Counted from the stretch's first letter, positions 43,850-52,848 are shown. The stretch is DNA of 64,000 nt from Pseudonocardia sp. C8 (GCF_014267175.1 NZ_JACMTR010000002.1:3001501-3065500); one strand, 5' to 3'. Translations and numbers: made by a program. Notes: generated by a model not told the origin, from the letters alone.

Positions 43850-44788
43850 ATGACCCGCGCCGACGACGAGCACGTCGCCGCGCCCACCGCGCCGGCGAGC
43901 CTCCGGGCCCGCGCCCTCGTCGCGGCGTTCCGGTGGCGGCGCACGTCGGATTTCTTCGCCGACCCGGCGACCATGCGCGCCCACCTCGCCGAACACCAGG
44001 ACCCGGCACACACCCGCCCGCCGCGGTGGCTGCGCGCCACCACCGACGTCGAGCACCGGACCGTCGACGGCCACGACGCCTGGACGCTGCGGCCCCGGCG
44101 CGGGGTGCGGACCGGCATGCACGTCCTCCACCTGCACGGCGGCGGTTTCGTGGAGCAGCCCGCGCGGCACCACTGGCGCTTCGCCCGCTGGCTGGCGTGC
44201 CGTCTCGGCGCCGCGGTCACCCTGCCGATCTACCCGTTGTGCCCCGACCACGACCACCACGACATCTGGCCGGTGGTCCGGCACTGCTACGAGCAGTTCC
44301 TGGCCGCGCACCGGCCCGACGACCGGGTGGTGCTCGGGGACTCGTGCGGCGGCGCGCTCGCGCTCGCCCTGGCCCAGCTGCTCCGCGACCGCGGCGAGCC
44401 GGTGCCGTCCCGGATCGGGCTGTTCTCCCCGTGGCTCGACCTGGCGGTGTCCGACCCGCTGTCGGCCCGCATCGCGCCGCACGACCCGGTCCTGGGGATC
44501 GAGGGGCTGCGCCTGGCCGGGCGCTGGTACGCCGGCAACAACCCGATCGACGACCCCGAGATCAGCCCGGTCGACGCCGACCTGCGCGGGCTCGGCCGCA
44601 TCGCCGCGTTCGCCGGCACCCGGGACCTGCTCCTGGCGGACACCCGGCGGCTCCGCCGTGACGCCGAGGAGGCCGGGCAGACCGTCGAGATGCACGAGTA
44701 CCCGGGCATGTTCCACAACTGGATCATGCAACCGATTCCGGAGGCCGAGGTCGCCCGCGGGCACCTCCTCGATTTCCTCCGCCGCTGA
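43850..44788 (+). CDS. Alpha/beta hydrolase of the hormone-sensitive lipase type
   Basis: A 312-residue esterase. The oxyanion loop is LHLHGGGFVEQP, the nucleophile motif is VVLGDSCGGALALAL, the acid is in AFAGTRDLLLADT and the histidine is in YPGMFHNWIMQP. This is the family IV (HSL) pattern, with an N-terminal cap. Epsilon-lactone or short acyl ester hydrolysis is likely. No RBS, and the promoter hexamer ends nine bases before the ATG, so the mRNA is probably leaderless. Followed by the small 44879 gene. Confidence 0.9.
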   Translation: MTRADDEHVAAPTAPASLRARALVAAFRWRRTSDFFADPATMRAHLAEHQDPAHTRPPRWLRATTDVEHRTVDGHDAWTLRPRRGVRTGMHVLHLHGGGFVEQPARHHWRFARWLACRLGAAVTLPIYPLCPDHDHHDIWPVVRHCYEQFLAAHRPDDRVVLGDSCGGALALALAQLLRDRGEPVPSRIGLFSPWLDLAVSDPLSARIAPHDPVLGIEGLRLAGRWYAGNNPIDDPEISPVDADLRGLGRIAAFAGTRDLLLADTRRLRRDAEEAGQTVEMHEYPGMFHNWIMQPIPEAEVARGHLLDFLRR

Positions 44789-44801
44789 GCCGCGCCGGCA
44801 G

Positions 44802-44826
44802 GTGTGCCCCGCGCGGGTCCGGGTAC
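44802..44826 (+). promoter_or_regulatory. SigB-type promoter of the 78-residue protein gene
   Basis: GTGT, 15 bases, GGGTAC; here a 52-base leader with AAGGAGG follows. Confidence 0.5.
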
Positions 44827-44878
44827 GCGAGGGACGCCCGCAGCGACCCGATCGAGAAGTTCGAGGAAGGAGGTTCCG

Positions 44879-45115
44879 ATGACGTCGACCAGCGAGACCG
44901 GTGAGGTCACCGGCACCAAGGACAAGGACTACAACCTCGTCTGGTACGTCCAGGCCTGCCTGGAGAACGCGCTCCGGCTGGACACCTACATCCAGGACGC
45001 CGAGCGCGACGGCGACAACGAGCTCGCCGACCTGTTCCGCCGGGCCCAGGCCGACAGCCGCAAGGGGGCCGAGCAGGGCAAGTCGCTGCTCGCCCAGCGG
45101 CTCAAGTCCGCGTAG
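44879..45115 (+). CDS. Small helical actinobacterial protein
   Basis: A 78-residue protein, almost all helical: YNLVWYVQACLENALRLDTYIQDAERDGDNELADLFRRAQADSRKGAEQGKSLLAQRL. I recognise similar short proteins in Streptomyces and relatives but know of no function. The pattern resembles one half of a ferritin-like helical hairpin, though no metal ligands repeat. A strong AAGGAGG lies eight bases before the ATG, unlike its leaderless neighbours, suggesting high expression. Confidence 0.8.
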   Translation: MTSTSETGEVTGTKDKDYNLVWYVQACLENALRLDTYIQDAERDGDNELADLFRRAQADSRKGAEQGKSLLAQRLKSA

Positions 45116-45271
45116 GGACTCTCCGCCGAGGTACTGCTCACCGGAATCCTGCCCGCCGAGGCGTGGCCCCGTCCTCCGCCCGGAGGGCCGGCCGCCCCGG
45201 CGGGCGGTTCTGTCTGCTCCGCTCGGGGACGTCCTGTCTGCGGCCCGGGTCATCTGCTCCGGCTGCCCGTT

Positions 45272-45365
45272 CGACCTCACACCCCTTCCCCGCACCGCAC
45301 ACCCTTCGCTACACCTCACACCCGACGCAACAGGTGTGTGGCGAGGTCAAGGGGGTGTGAGGTCG
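45272..45365. terminator. Long inverted repeat between convergent genes
   Basis: A 16-base arm (45272-45287) pairs with 45349-45365 with one bulged G. A second weaker pairing lies inside the loop (CCTCACACC against GGTGTGTGG). It separates the 44879 gene from the convergent DUF2267 gene and is probably a bidirectional terminator. Confidence 0.65.
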
Positions 45366-45367
45366 GG

Positions 45368-46087
45368 TCAGCCGCGGCGGGCCCGGCCGCCGGTCGCGGC
45401 TTCCGCCACCACGTGGTCGATGTCGGCCGCCAGCTCGATGTCCGGCCGGGTCACCTGCTGGTCCGCGGTCCGCAGGACGATCGTCAGCTCGCCCCGCCCG
45501 CGCTCGAGGTGTGCGTGGTCGTTGCGCCGGCGGGCCACCTCCTGGACCCGGGCGGCGAGCGGTTCGACCCGTTCGTCCGGGACCGCGACCGTCCGCGAGA
45601 TCCGCGTCGGGTCCCCGTCCCAGTTCTCCAGCCGGGCCAGCTCCCGCGCGACCTCGTCCGCGGTCAGCGCGGTCGGCCGCTCCGGGGTGGCGGTGACCTC
45701 GTCCCACCGCGCCGCACCGCCCCGCAACGACTCGAGCGCGCCGTCCGGTAGCGACCCGGCGATGCGCGCCGTGGTGTCCGGGTCCTGCCGGTCGATCTCG
45801 TCGAGCACCGCGCGGGCCAGCAGAAGGGCCTGCTCCGGGGGACGCTTGAGGAGCCCGGCGATGTCCTGGATCATGCGTTCGGGATCCACCGTCCGCGGGC
45901 CTTCCCCGACATCGGCGACCGCCTCGACCAGGGACGGCATGGCACCGAGCACGTGCTCGCGGGCGTCGGACGGCAACGCGCGCACCAGCGTGCCCAGCAC
46001 GATCCCGGTGGCCTCCCGGGCCTCGCGCGCATCCGGCAGCCCGGCGCGGTCCCGCACGGCCTCCACCAGTTCCTGGTAGCGGATCAT
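45368..46087 (-). CDS. DUF2267 fused to a degenerate pterin-4a-carbinolamine dehydratase domain
   Basis: A 239-residue two-domain protein. Residues 1-140 are DUF2267: YQELVEAVRDRAGL, ATGIVLGTLVRALPSDAREHVLGAMP, and two further helices with LPDGALESLRGG. Residues 150-235 resemble pterin carbinolamine dehydratase: LTADEVARELARLENWDGDPTRISRTVAVPD, VQEVARRRNDHAHLERGRGELTIVLRT, VTRPDIELAADID. The dehydratase signature H-H-P is altered to NDHAHLE, so catalysis is doubtful and the domain may serve dimerisation. DUF2267 proteins are common in stress regulons. Start ATG 46087 with GGAAGGGGG upstream. Confidence 0.82.
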   Translation of the reverse strand: MIRYQELVEAVRDRAGLPDAREAREATGIVLGTLVRALPSDAREHVLGAMPSLVEAVADVGEGPRTVDPERMIQDIAGLLKRPPEQALLLARAVLDEIDRQDPDTTARIAGSLPDGALESLRGGAARWDEVTATPERPTALTADEVARELARLENWDGDPTRISRTVAVPDERVEPLAARVQEVARRRNDHAHLERGRGELTIVLRTADQQVTRPDIELAADIDHVVAEAATGGRARRG

Positions 46088-46131
46088 GATCCCCCTTCCG
46101 CGTGAGTCTCGGCGGCATCGCTGCCGGCGGG

Positions 46132-46157
46132 CTACCCCCGGCGGGCATCGTTCATGC
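46132..46157 (-). promoter_or_regulatory. SigB-type promoter of the DUF2267-PCD gene
   Basis: Minus-strand GCAT, 16 bases, GGGTAG, 44 bases before the ATG. Confidence 0.5.
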
Positions 46158-46159
46158 GC

Positions 46160-46423
46160 GGGCGCCGAGGTCGTCGCGGGCCCGAGGCGCACGTTCCCGC
46201 CCTCCTCGGGGCATCACTGTGCGAGTCACCGCAGCTCGGTCCGTCGAGCCGCACGTTCCCGCCCCACCGAGGGCGTCACCGTGCAGATCACCGGCGGTTC
46301 CGCCCGGGCATTATCGCGCTGATCGGCCCGAGCCGTCCGACCCACGCGCGCACTCCGCTCCGCCCGGAGCGCACGTTCCCGGAACGGAGGCATCGACGGC
46401 GCCGGAACGGGGACCCGGTGGGG
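46160..46423. repeat. 62-bp repeat remnant array C
   Basis: GCACGTTCCCGCC occurs at 46189 and again 62 bases later at 46251. GAGTCACC at 46223 and GATCACC at 46286 are 63 apart, and a shortened unit begins GATCGG at 46321. Layout and word content match arrays A and B. No gene is seen in this stretch. Confidence 0.65.
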
Positions 46424-47395
46424 ATGACAAACACCGAGGCAGCGCCCCCTGACCGGCCCACCCGCCCACGCCCGGTCGCGCTGGTGACGGGCGCGAGCCG
46501 CGGGCTCGGGTTCCTGATCGCCCGCGAGCTCGGCGACCGCGGCCACGATCTCGTCGTGTGCGCCCGCGACGGCCTCGACGCCGCCGTCGCCGACCTCGCC
46601 CGGCCGGGCCGGGAGATCCTCGCCGTCGAGGCCGACGTCACCGACCGCGCGGACGCCGCCCGGCTCGTCGCCGAGACCGAGCGCCGCTTCGGGCGGCTCG
46701 ACGTCCTGGTCACCAACGCGGGCGTGATCCAGGTCGGGCCGGTCGCGCACATGCGCCTCGAGGACTTCCGGCACGCCATGGACGTCATGTACTGGGGCAT
46801 CGTGCACACGGTGGACGCCGCGCTGCCGCTGCTGCGCCGCCGGCACGGGCGGGTACTGGCGGTGACCTCGATCGGCGGGAAGCTGCCCGCCCCGCACCTC
46901 GCGCCCTACACGGCGGCCAAGCACGCCGCGGTCGGCTACGCCGAGGCGCTGCGGGTGGAGGCCCACCGGCTCGGCATCGGCGTCACGGTGGCGGTGCCCG
47001 GGCTGATGCGCACCGGCTCCACCCGCAACGCCCTGTTCACCGGTGACCGGGACGCCGAGCGGCGCTGGTTCACCCTCGGCGCGGGCGTCCCCCTGCTGTC
47101 GATGGACGCCGAGCGTGCGGCCCGCCGGCTGGTCGCCGCCACCCTGCGTGGCCGGCCGGAGGTGGTGCTCACGCCGGCGGCGAAGCTGGGCGTCCGGGCG
47201 CACGCGCTGGCGCCCGGGCTCACGATGCGCACCGTGGCCGCCGTCGAACGGCTCCTCCCCCCGCCGGCCGGCCCGGACGGCGACGGTCCGGAACCCGGCC
47301 ACGCCACCGGCCCGCAGCCGTCCTGGTTCGCCCGGCTCACCCGCCTGGACCGGACGGCGGCCCGCCGCTGGCACCAGCTCGACGACCCCGGCTGA
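46424..47395 (+). CDS. Short-chain dehydrogenase/reductase
   Basis: A 323-residue SDR with a C-terminal extension. Motifs are VALVTGASRGLGFLIARELG, VTNAGVIQVGP, LAVTSIGGKLPAPHLAPYTAAKHAAVGYAEALRVEA (Ser, YxxxK) and VPGLMRTGSTRNALF. The extension after residue 240 (GRPEVVLTPAAKLGVRAHALAPGLTMRTVAAVERLLP) is typical of a group that acts on lipophilic substrates. RBS is weak (GGTGGGG). It follows the repeat remnant and converges on the ABC permease gene, overlapping its 3' end by 59 bases. Confidence 0.88.
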   Translation: MTNTEAAPPDRPTRPRPVALVTGASRGLGFLIARELGDRGHDLVVCARDGLDAAVADLARPGREILAVEADVTDRADAARLVAETERRFGRLDVLVTNAGVIQVGPVAHMRLEDFRHAMDVMYWGIVHTVDAALPLLRRRHGRVLAVTSIGGKLPAPHLAPYTAAKHAAVGYAEALRVEAHRLGIGVTVAVPGLMRTGSTRNALFTGDRDAERRWFTLGAGVPLLSMDAERAARRLVAATLRGRPEVVLTPAAKLGVRAHALAPGLTMRTVAAVERLLPPPAGPDGDGPEPGHATGPQPSWFARLTRLDRTAARRWHQLDDPG

Positions 47396-49166
47396 CCCCG
47401 GCCGAGGCCAGGGACACGGCGAGCACGGCGACGAGCACCAGCATCCCGGCCGGGGCCAGCACCGCCCAGGGTGCGCGCTCGACGTAGGGCATGCCGTCGG
47501 CGAGCAGCCGCCCCCACTCGGGGCTCGGCGGCTGCGGGCCGAGCCCGAGGAACCCGAGCGAGGCGAGCGCCAGCGCGGTGCCGGGCAGCCGCAGCATCGC
47601 GTGCCGGACCAGCGGACCGGCCGCCGCCGGCAGCACGTGCCCGACCGTCGCCCGGACCGGGCCGACCCCCAGGACCGGCAGGATCCGCACGTGTGGCTGC
47701 GCGCGGATCTCCGCCACGAGCGCCGCGGTGTGCGCGGCCAGCGGCGCCCAGCCGACGAGGGCCACCCCGACCGCGGCGCCGACCGCCGACGGCCCCAGCA
47801 CGGCCGCGACGACCAGCCCGGCCAGCACCGGCGGGGCCGCGTTGGCGGCCTCCGCGGCGCCGGTGGACAGCCGGGGCGCCAGGCCGACCAGCACGCCGGC
47901 GACGAGCGCGACCGCGACGACCGCCAGCGCGGTCCCGGCCGTCAGCAGCGCCCCGTGCCCGGCCCGGGCCAGCAGGTCCCGGCCCGCCGCGTCGCTGCCC
48001 AGCGGCAGGGCGAGCGACGGGGCGGCCAGCCGCGGGTGGGCCGAGGTGTACGGGTCGCGGACCAGTCCCGCCGCGACCACCAGCAGCAGGAGCGTCCCGG
48101 ACAGACCGGGCAGCACCCACCGGTGGCGGCGGACGGCCGTCACCACCCACGCGACGGGGACGTCACCGGTGCGGGCCGCCCGGCCGAGGACCAGCCGCCG
48201 CGCCAGCTGGGCGAGCGCGCCGGCCGCCGCGGCGACGAGCAGCAGCGCCAGCACCCCGGCCTGCAGCACCGGCAGGTCCAGCGACGCGGCCGCGCCGAGC
48301 GTCGTCCGGCCCAGGCCGGGGACGGCGAAGACCTCCTCGACCGCGACCGCTCCCCCGGTCATGCCGACCAGGACCAGCCCGACCTGCGGGAGCACCGACG
48401 GCAGGGCCCGCCGGACCACCGCGGCCCCGACCCGGGCCGGGGGCAGCCCCGCGGTCTGCCACGTGCCGACCCACGGTTCGCCGAACGCCGACGCGACCGA
48501 CTCGGCGAGCAACCGGCCGACCAGGCCGCCCGCGGGCACGCCGAGTGCCAGCGCGGGCAGCACCGCGTACTGCGGCCCGGCCCAGCCGTAGGGCGGCAGC
48601 CAGCCGAGACCGACCGCCACGGTGACCAGCAGGACGGCGGCCAGCAGGAACTCCGGGAGCGCGGTCAGCGCGGCGGCGAGACCGCCCGCGTTCCCGGCCG
48701 TCCCGGCTCCGGTCAGGCCGCGGCGCAGGACCGGGGCGACCAGGACGGCCGTGACGGCGGCCGTCACGGCCAGGGCGAAGCCCATCAGGGTCAGCGACAC
48801 CCCCAGCCCGGACAGCACCGAGCCCAGCACCGGCGTCCCGGAGACCCAGGACGTGCCCAGATCGCCGGTCAGCACCCCGGCGAGCCAGCGGCCGAACACG
48901 CCCCACGGCCCGGCGTCCAGGCCCAGCTCGGCCCGGACCGACGCGAGCGCCTCCGGGGTGGCCTCCTGCTCGGCCGAGCGGGCCCGCAGCACGGCGAGCT
49001 CCGGGGAGCGCAGCGACAGCCACGGCAGGATCCCGATCAGGAACACCACGCCCGCGCCGGCGACGAGCCGGGACGCCGCGACGACCGCCCCGTCGCGGGC
49101 CCGCGCGGCACCGTCCCGGCGCGGCGGCGGACCGTCCGGCACGGTCACCGGGCGGGCCACGGTCAC
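47337..49166 (-). CDS. Fused ABC transporter permease (DppB-DppC type)
   Basis: A 609-residue protein that joins two permeases. The first half has LGTSWVSGTPV, ALPEFLLAAVLL, the EAA-type loop TAGLPPARVGAAVVRRALPSVLPQVGLVLVGMTGGAVAVEEVFAVPGLGRTTLGAA. The second half starts near residue 330 with LPLGSDAAGRDLLARAGHGALLTAGTALAVV and has the loop VGPVRATVGHVLPAAAGPLVRHAMLRLPGTALALASLGFLGLG. Together they give the two membrane subunits of an oligopeptide/nickel importer. GTG start overlaps the TGA of the binding-protein gene. Ten or more membrane segments are expected. Sequence is unusually Ala/Val/Leu rich. Confidence 0.9.
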   Translation of the reverse strand: MTVARPVTVPDGPPPRRDGAARARDGAVVAASRLVAGAGVVFLIGILPWLSLRSPELAVLRARSAEQEATPEALASVRAELGLDAGPWGVFGRWLAGVLTGDLGTSWVSGTPVLGSVLSGLGVSLTLMGFALAVTAAVTAVLVAPVLRRGLTGAGTAGNAGGLAAALTALPEFLLAAVLLVTVAVGLGWLPPYGWAGPQYAVLPALALGVPAGGLVGRLLAESVASAFGEPWVGTWQTAGLPPARVGAAVVRRALPSVLPQVGLVLVGMTGGAVAVEEVFAVPGLGRTTLGAAASLDLPVLQAGVLALLLVAAAAGALAQLARRLVLGRAARTGDVPVAWVVTAVRRHRWVLPGLSGTLLLLVVAAGLVRDPYTSAHPRLAAPSLALPLGSDAAGRDLLARAGHGALLTAGTALAVVAVALVAGVLVGLAPRLSTGAAEAANAAPPVLAGLVVAAVLGPSAVGAAVGVALVGWAPLAAHTAALVAEIRAQPHVRILPVLGVGPVRATVGHVLPAAAGPLVRHAMLRLPGTALALASLGFLGLGPQPPSPEWGRLLADGMPYVERAPWAVLAPAGMLVLVAVLAVSLASAGVSRGRRAGASGGPPSGPGG

Positions 49167-50689
49167 GGCGTCGCGCCCACGGTGGTGCCGGACGTGATCA
49201 GCTCGCGCTCCCGCGGGTCCCGGGCCACCCCGGCGACCCGCGCCGACTCGCCCTGGATGACCCGCTCGTGCAGCAGCGGGACCACGGCGTCGGTGGCGAG
49301 CACGGCCGCCTCGGCCTGCATCGTCGCCGCCCGCCGCGCCGGGCCGGCCTCGGTCCCGGCGGCCCGCTGCACCGCCTGCTGGACCTGCGGGGTGCAGAGC
49401 TGCGAGATGTTGAACCCGCCCGCACAGCCGAAGTCGCTGGCCAGGTAGGCGACCGGGTCCCCGGAGTCGAGCACGGTGGCGCGGGACAGGATGAACGCGT
49501 CGAACGCCCCGTTCAGTGCGTCGGCCTCGATGAAGGCGTACTCGCGCACGTCCTGGGTCACGACGAACCCGGCCGCCTCGAGCTGCTGCTCCAGCAGCAC
49601 GGCGACCTCGGGCAGCTCGGCGCGGTCGGTGAACGTGCCCAGCGTGATCGGCACGCCCCGCACCGGCGCCGGGGCGGGCCGGGCCGCGAGTGCCCGGGCG
49701 TAGGCGGGGTCGCGGCGCAGGTCGGCGGCCCACGGCAGCGCCGGACCCAGCAGCCCGGCCGCGCTGTCCGCGCGCCCCTCGTAGGCGCCGGCGATGATCG
49801 CCGCCCGGTCGACGGCCGCGCGGGCCGCCGCCCGGACCGCCGGGTCGGCGAACGGGCCGCGGGCGGTGTTCAGGTACAGCGTGTTCGTCCGCGGCATCGG
49901 TACCTCGTGCACGCGTGCCGGGTCCAGCACCGGCACCTGGCCGGCCGGGATCGCCTCGACGACGTCCGCGGTGCCGGTCCGCAGCGCGGCGGCGCGGGCG
50001 GTGCCGTCCGGCACGTAGGTCACGTCGATGCCCGCGACCCGGGCCGGCTCACCCCAGTAGCCGTCGTGGCGGTCCAGGGTCGCCGCCGTGGTGCCCTGGG
50101 CCGCGGTCAGCCGGAACGGGCCGCTGCCGTGGCCGACCGGGTCGACCCGCCCGTCCGGTCCGTACGCCGCCGGCGCGAGGATCGCCAGCTGCGGGCTGGA
50201 CAGGCGCTGCGGGACCAGCGGGTCCGGTACCGCCGTGGTGACCAGCACGGCGTCGCCGTCGGCACGGGCGGTCAGGTCGACGCCGTCGAGGATGCGGGGC
50301 GGCGGGGACGCGGCCACGGCCCGGTCGAGGACGTCGGCCGCGTGCGCCGCGGTCAGCTCGGTGCCGTCGTGGAAGGTGACGCCCTCGCGGACGGTGAACC
50401 GCCAGGTCCGCGGGTCGACCCGGGACCACGCGGTGGCCAGCATCGGCAGGGCGTCGCCGGCCGGGTCGAGCTGGACCAGCGTCTCGGCGGTGCGCCAGCG
50501 GGCCAGCTTGAACGCGTCGTCGCTGAACGGGGTCAGGCCGGACCGCGGCGGCTGCAGCATGGCCACGCTCACCCGGTCGGAACCGGCGGCGGTGCTGCTC
50601 GGCGGGGCGGCGAAGCAGCCGGCCAGCATCAGCGCGGACGCGCCCAGCGCCAGCCCGGCGAGGGATCGGTGGATTCGGGACGACGGCAC
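49163..50689 (-). CDS. ABC transporter substrate-binding lipoprotein (SBP family 5)
   Basis: A 508-residue extracytoplasmic protein. A lipoprotein signal peptide ends in LMLAGC with Cys25 as lipid site. Family 5 features: LDPAGDALPMLATAWSRVDPRTWRFTVREGVTFHDGTELTAAHAADVLDRAV, HGSGPFRLTAA, IDVTYVPDGTARAAALRTGTADVVEAIP and NTARGPFADPAVRAAARAAVDRAAI. Ligand could be peptide, nickel or a metallophore; the absence of a His-rich site leaves this open. It is transcribed after the fused ATPase gene and translationally coupled to the fused permease. Confidence 0.92.
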   Translation of the reverse strand: MPSSRIHRSLAGLALGASALMLAGCFAAPPSSTAAGSDRVSVAMLQPPRSGLTPFSDDAFKLARWRTAETLVQLDPAGDALPMLATAWSRVDPRTWRFTVREGVTFHDGTELTAAHAADVLDRAVAASPPPRILDGVDLTARADGDAVLVTTAVPDPLVPQRLSSPQLAILAPAAYGPDGRVDPVGHGSGPFRLTAAQGTTAATLDRHDGYWGEPARVAGIDVTYVPDGTARAAALRTGTADVVEAIPAGQVPVLDPARVHEVPMPRTNTLYLNTARGPFADPAVRAAARAAVDRAAIIAGAYEGRADSAAGLLGPALPWAADLRRDPAYARALAARPAPAPVRGVPITLGTFTDRAELPEVAVLLEQQLEAAGFVVTQDVREYAFIEADALNGAFDAFILSRATVLDSGDPVAYLASDFGCAGGFNISQLCTPQVQQAVQRAAGTEAGPARRAATMQAEAAVLATDAVVPLLHERVIQGESARVAGVARDPRERELITSGTTVGATP

Positions 50690-50723
50690 GGGACTCCTCT
50701 GTCGGGTGGGTTCGGTTCGGAGC

Positions 50724-52376
50724 TCAGGCGGGGACGCGGGTGCCCGCGGCCCGCACGAGGCCGGCGGTGGTCGGGTGGGTGGGCCGGGCCAGCACCTCGG
50801 TCGTGGGCCCGTCCTCGACGACCCGGCCCGCGTCGAGCACGACCAGCCGGGAACACAGCGCTTCTGCGACGTCGAGGTCGTGCGCGACCAGCAGCAACCC
50901 GGCGCCGGTGGCGGCGCAGGTGTCCGCGAGCAGCTCGACCACCTGCTCGCGCAGCTGCGGGTCGAGCCCGCTGACGGGTTCGTCGGCGAGCAGCAGTCGC
51001 GGCCGGACCACCAGCGCGCGGGCCAGCGCGGCCCGCTGGGCCTGGCCGCCGGACAGCTCGCCGGGACGGCGGTCGGCCAGGCCGGCGGTCAGGCCGACCC
51101 GGTCCAGGGCGGTCCGGACGGCCTCGGCGTGGTCGCCGGGCACGGCGAGCCGCCGCAGCGGCTCGGCCACGAGGTCCTGGATCGTCCACCGGGGATTCAG
51201 CGACCCCGCGGGGTCCTGCGGCACGTACTGGACGGCGCGGCGGAACCACCGCCGGGCCCCGGCGGCCCCGATCTCGCGGCCCTCGACGGTGACCGTGCCC
51301 TGGTCCGGGCGGTCGAGACCCAGCAGGATCCGCAGCAGGCTGGACTTCCCCGCACCGGACGGCCCGGCGAGACCGACCCGCTCGCCGGGGGCCAGGTCCA
51401 GGTCGACGCCGCGCAGCGCGCGTACCGGGTCGGCCGGCCGCCGCCACGGCCGCCGCGGGCGGGGATCCGGGTGCACCCGGTGCAGGTCACGGGCCGCCAG
51501 GAACGGCTCCGCGGCGGCGTGACCGGGTTCCGCGGAGGCACAGCCGGACGGGCCGAGCTCCGCGGTCGCGCGGCCGGGCGGGGACGGCTCGGCGGCACGG
51601 CCGGGCGGGCCGGGCTCCGCGGTGGCGTGGCCGGGTGGGCCGAGCTCGACGGCGGCGCGGCCGGGCGAGCCGGGCTCCGTGGCGGGAACCACCCGTCCCC
51701 CGTCGAGATGCACCGACCGCGTGCACAGCCGGTCGGCGGCCGGCACGTCGTGGCTGATGAACAGCAACGCCGTGGACGAGTCCGCGAGCCGGTCCGCCAG
51801 CACGTCCAGCACCCGGGACCGGGTGACCGGGTCGAGCGCGGTGGTCGGCTCGTCGGCGACCAGGAGGTCCGGCCGGCACGCCAGGGCCAGCGCGAGCTGC
51901 ACCCGTTGCCGCTGGCCTCCCGACAGCTCACCGGGCAACCCACCGAGGATCCGCTCCGGATCCGCGAGCCCGGTCGCGGCCAGCTCCGCGGCGAGGTCCG
52001 TGGTGTCGCCGGTACCGGCGGCGCGCACGGCGGCCCGCAGCTGCACGCCGACCGGCACCAGCGGGTTCAGCGCCACCCGGGAGTCCTGGCCCACGGCCGC
52101 GACCCGCACCCGCCGTGGCCGGCGCGCGGCCGGGACGGCGAGGACGTCGCGCCCGGCGAGCGCCACCGTGCCGCTCCCGGTCGCGACGGCGGGCAGGCGC
52201 CCCAGCACCGCGGCCGCGGTCAGCGACTTGCCCGACCCGGACGGGCCCAGCAGCGCGACCCGCTCGCCGCGGTCCACGTCCAGGTGGACCGACCGGACCA
52301 GCTCACGGCCGCCGATCGAGACGGTGAGGTCGCGGATCGAGAGCAGCGGCGGGCCCCCGGACGTGTCGGGCTTCAT
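50724..52376 (-). CDS. Fused ABC transporter ATPase (DppD-DppF type)
   Basis: A 550-residue protein with two complete nucleotide-binding domains. First: Walker A LLGPSGSGKSLTAAAVLG, signature GELSGGQRQRVQLALALA, Walker B LLVADEPTTALD, His ISHD. Second from about residue 315: Walker A LAGPSGAGKSSLLRILLG, signature GELSGGQAQRAALARALV, Walker B LLLADEPVSGLD, His VAHD. The linker (about 230-290) is a Pro/Gly/Glu repeat. It powers the fused permease and binding protein encoded next, so the importer has three polypeptides in place of five. Start ATG 52376; an extended frame upstream lacks support. An inverted repeat lies just upstream. Confidence 0.92.
   Translation of the reverse strand: MKPDTSGGPPLLSIRDLTVSIGGRELVRSVHLDVDRGERVALLGPSGSGKSLTAAAVLGRLPAVATGSGTVALAGRDVLAVPAARRPRRVRVAAVGQDSRVALNPLVPVGVQLRAAVRAAGTGDTTDLAAELAATGLADPERILGGLPGELSGGQRQRVQLALALACRPDLLVADEPTTALDPVTRSRVLDVLADRLADSSTALLFISHDVPAADRLCTRSVHLDGGRVVPATEPGSPGRAAVELGPPGHATAEPGPPGRAAEPSPPGRATAELGPSGCASAEPGHAAAEPFLAARDLHRVHPDPRPRRPWRRPADPVRALRGVDLDLAPGERVGLAGPSGAGKSSLLRILLGLDRPDQGTVTVEGREIGAAGARRWFRRAVQYVPQDPAGSLNPRWTIQDLVAEPLRRLAVPGDHAEAVRTALDRVGLTAGLADRRPGELSGGQAQRAALARALVVRPRLLLADEPVSGLDPQLREQVVELLADTCAATGAGLLLVAHDLDVAEALCSRLVVLDAGRVVEDGPTTEVLARPTHPTTAGLVRAAGTRVPA
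51540..51685 (-). repeat. Degenerate tandem repeat in the ATPase linker
   Basis: About five copies of a roughly 30-base unit encode ELGPPGHATAEPGPPGRA-like residues between the two ATPase domains. Unit lengths are multiples of three, keeping frame. Confidence 0.7.
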
Positions 52377-52387
52377 CCCCGAAACGA

Positions 52388-52408
52388 TAACGGACACAGT
52401 TGTCGTTA
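52388..52408. promoter_or_regulatory. Candidate operator of the ABC importer operon
   Basis: TAACG, 11 bases, CGTTA, 12 bases upstream of the ATPase start, in an AT-richer patch. A metal- or GntR-type regulator would fit; which one cannot be told. Confidence 0.45.
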
Positions 52409-52848
52409 CTGCACGCACCGTGACGAGGACCGCAGCCGGTTCCACCGGACGGGCGGCGGGCACGCCCCACCGTGGCCACCCGCACCACCCGCACCGCCCG
52501 CAGAATCCCGCCGAGGTGCAGCTGAGGGCGAATTGTCGATCTACGGCGAACGCTCAGGTGCATCTCGACGGGGTGTTCCGGACACGTATCAGTTCGCGGT
52601 CGGAACGGGCACGCGCCACCGGCCGATCATGGGGCTGGGTCCGCCGCCGTCCAGGAATCGCCCGCTGCGCGCCCGCAGGAGCGGTGGAGGCGCGGACGGC
52701 GCTGGTCACCGCCCGACGGGCCCGGGTTCCCGCCGAGTCCTCAGGCGTCGCGCCGGGTCCACGCCCGGCCCGGGCCCGGTCGGCTCCGCCGGGTCCTCAC
52801 CCGGCCCGGCTCCCCGGTCGTCACCCGGCCCGGCTTTCCGCCGCGACC
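52409..52848. other. Intergenic region with short direct repeats, no gene
   Basis: About 440 bases without a convincing gene. Near the right end CACCCGGCCCGGCT is repeated and CTCAGGCGTCG occurs at about 52740 and 52849, the second copy forming the end of the hydrolase gene. This looks like a local duplication. Confidence 0.5.

Noticed and set aside
47043..49448. 801-codon open frame on the plus strand
   Set aside because: Antisense to the fused permease and binding protein; no family similarity.
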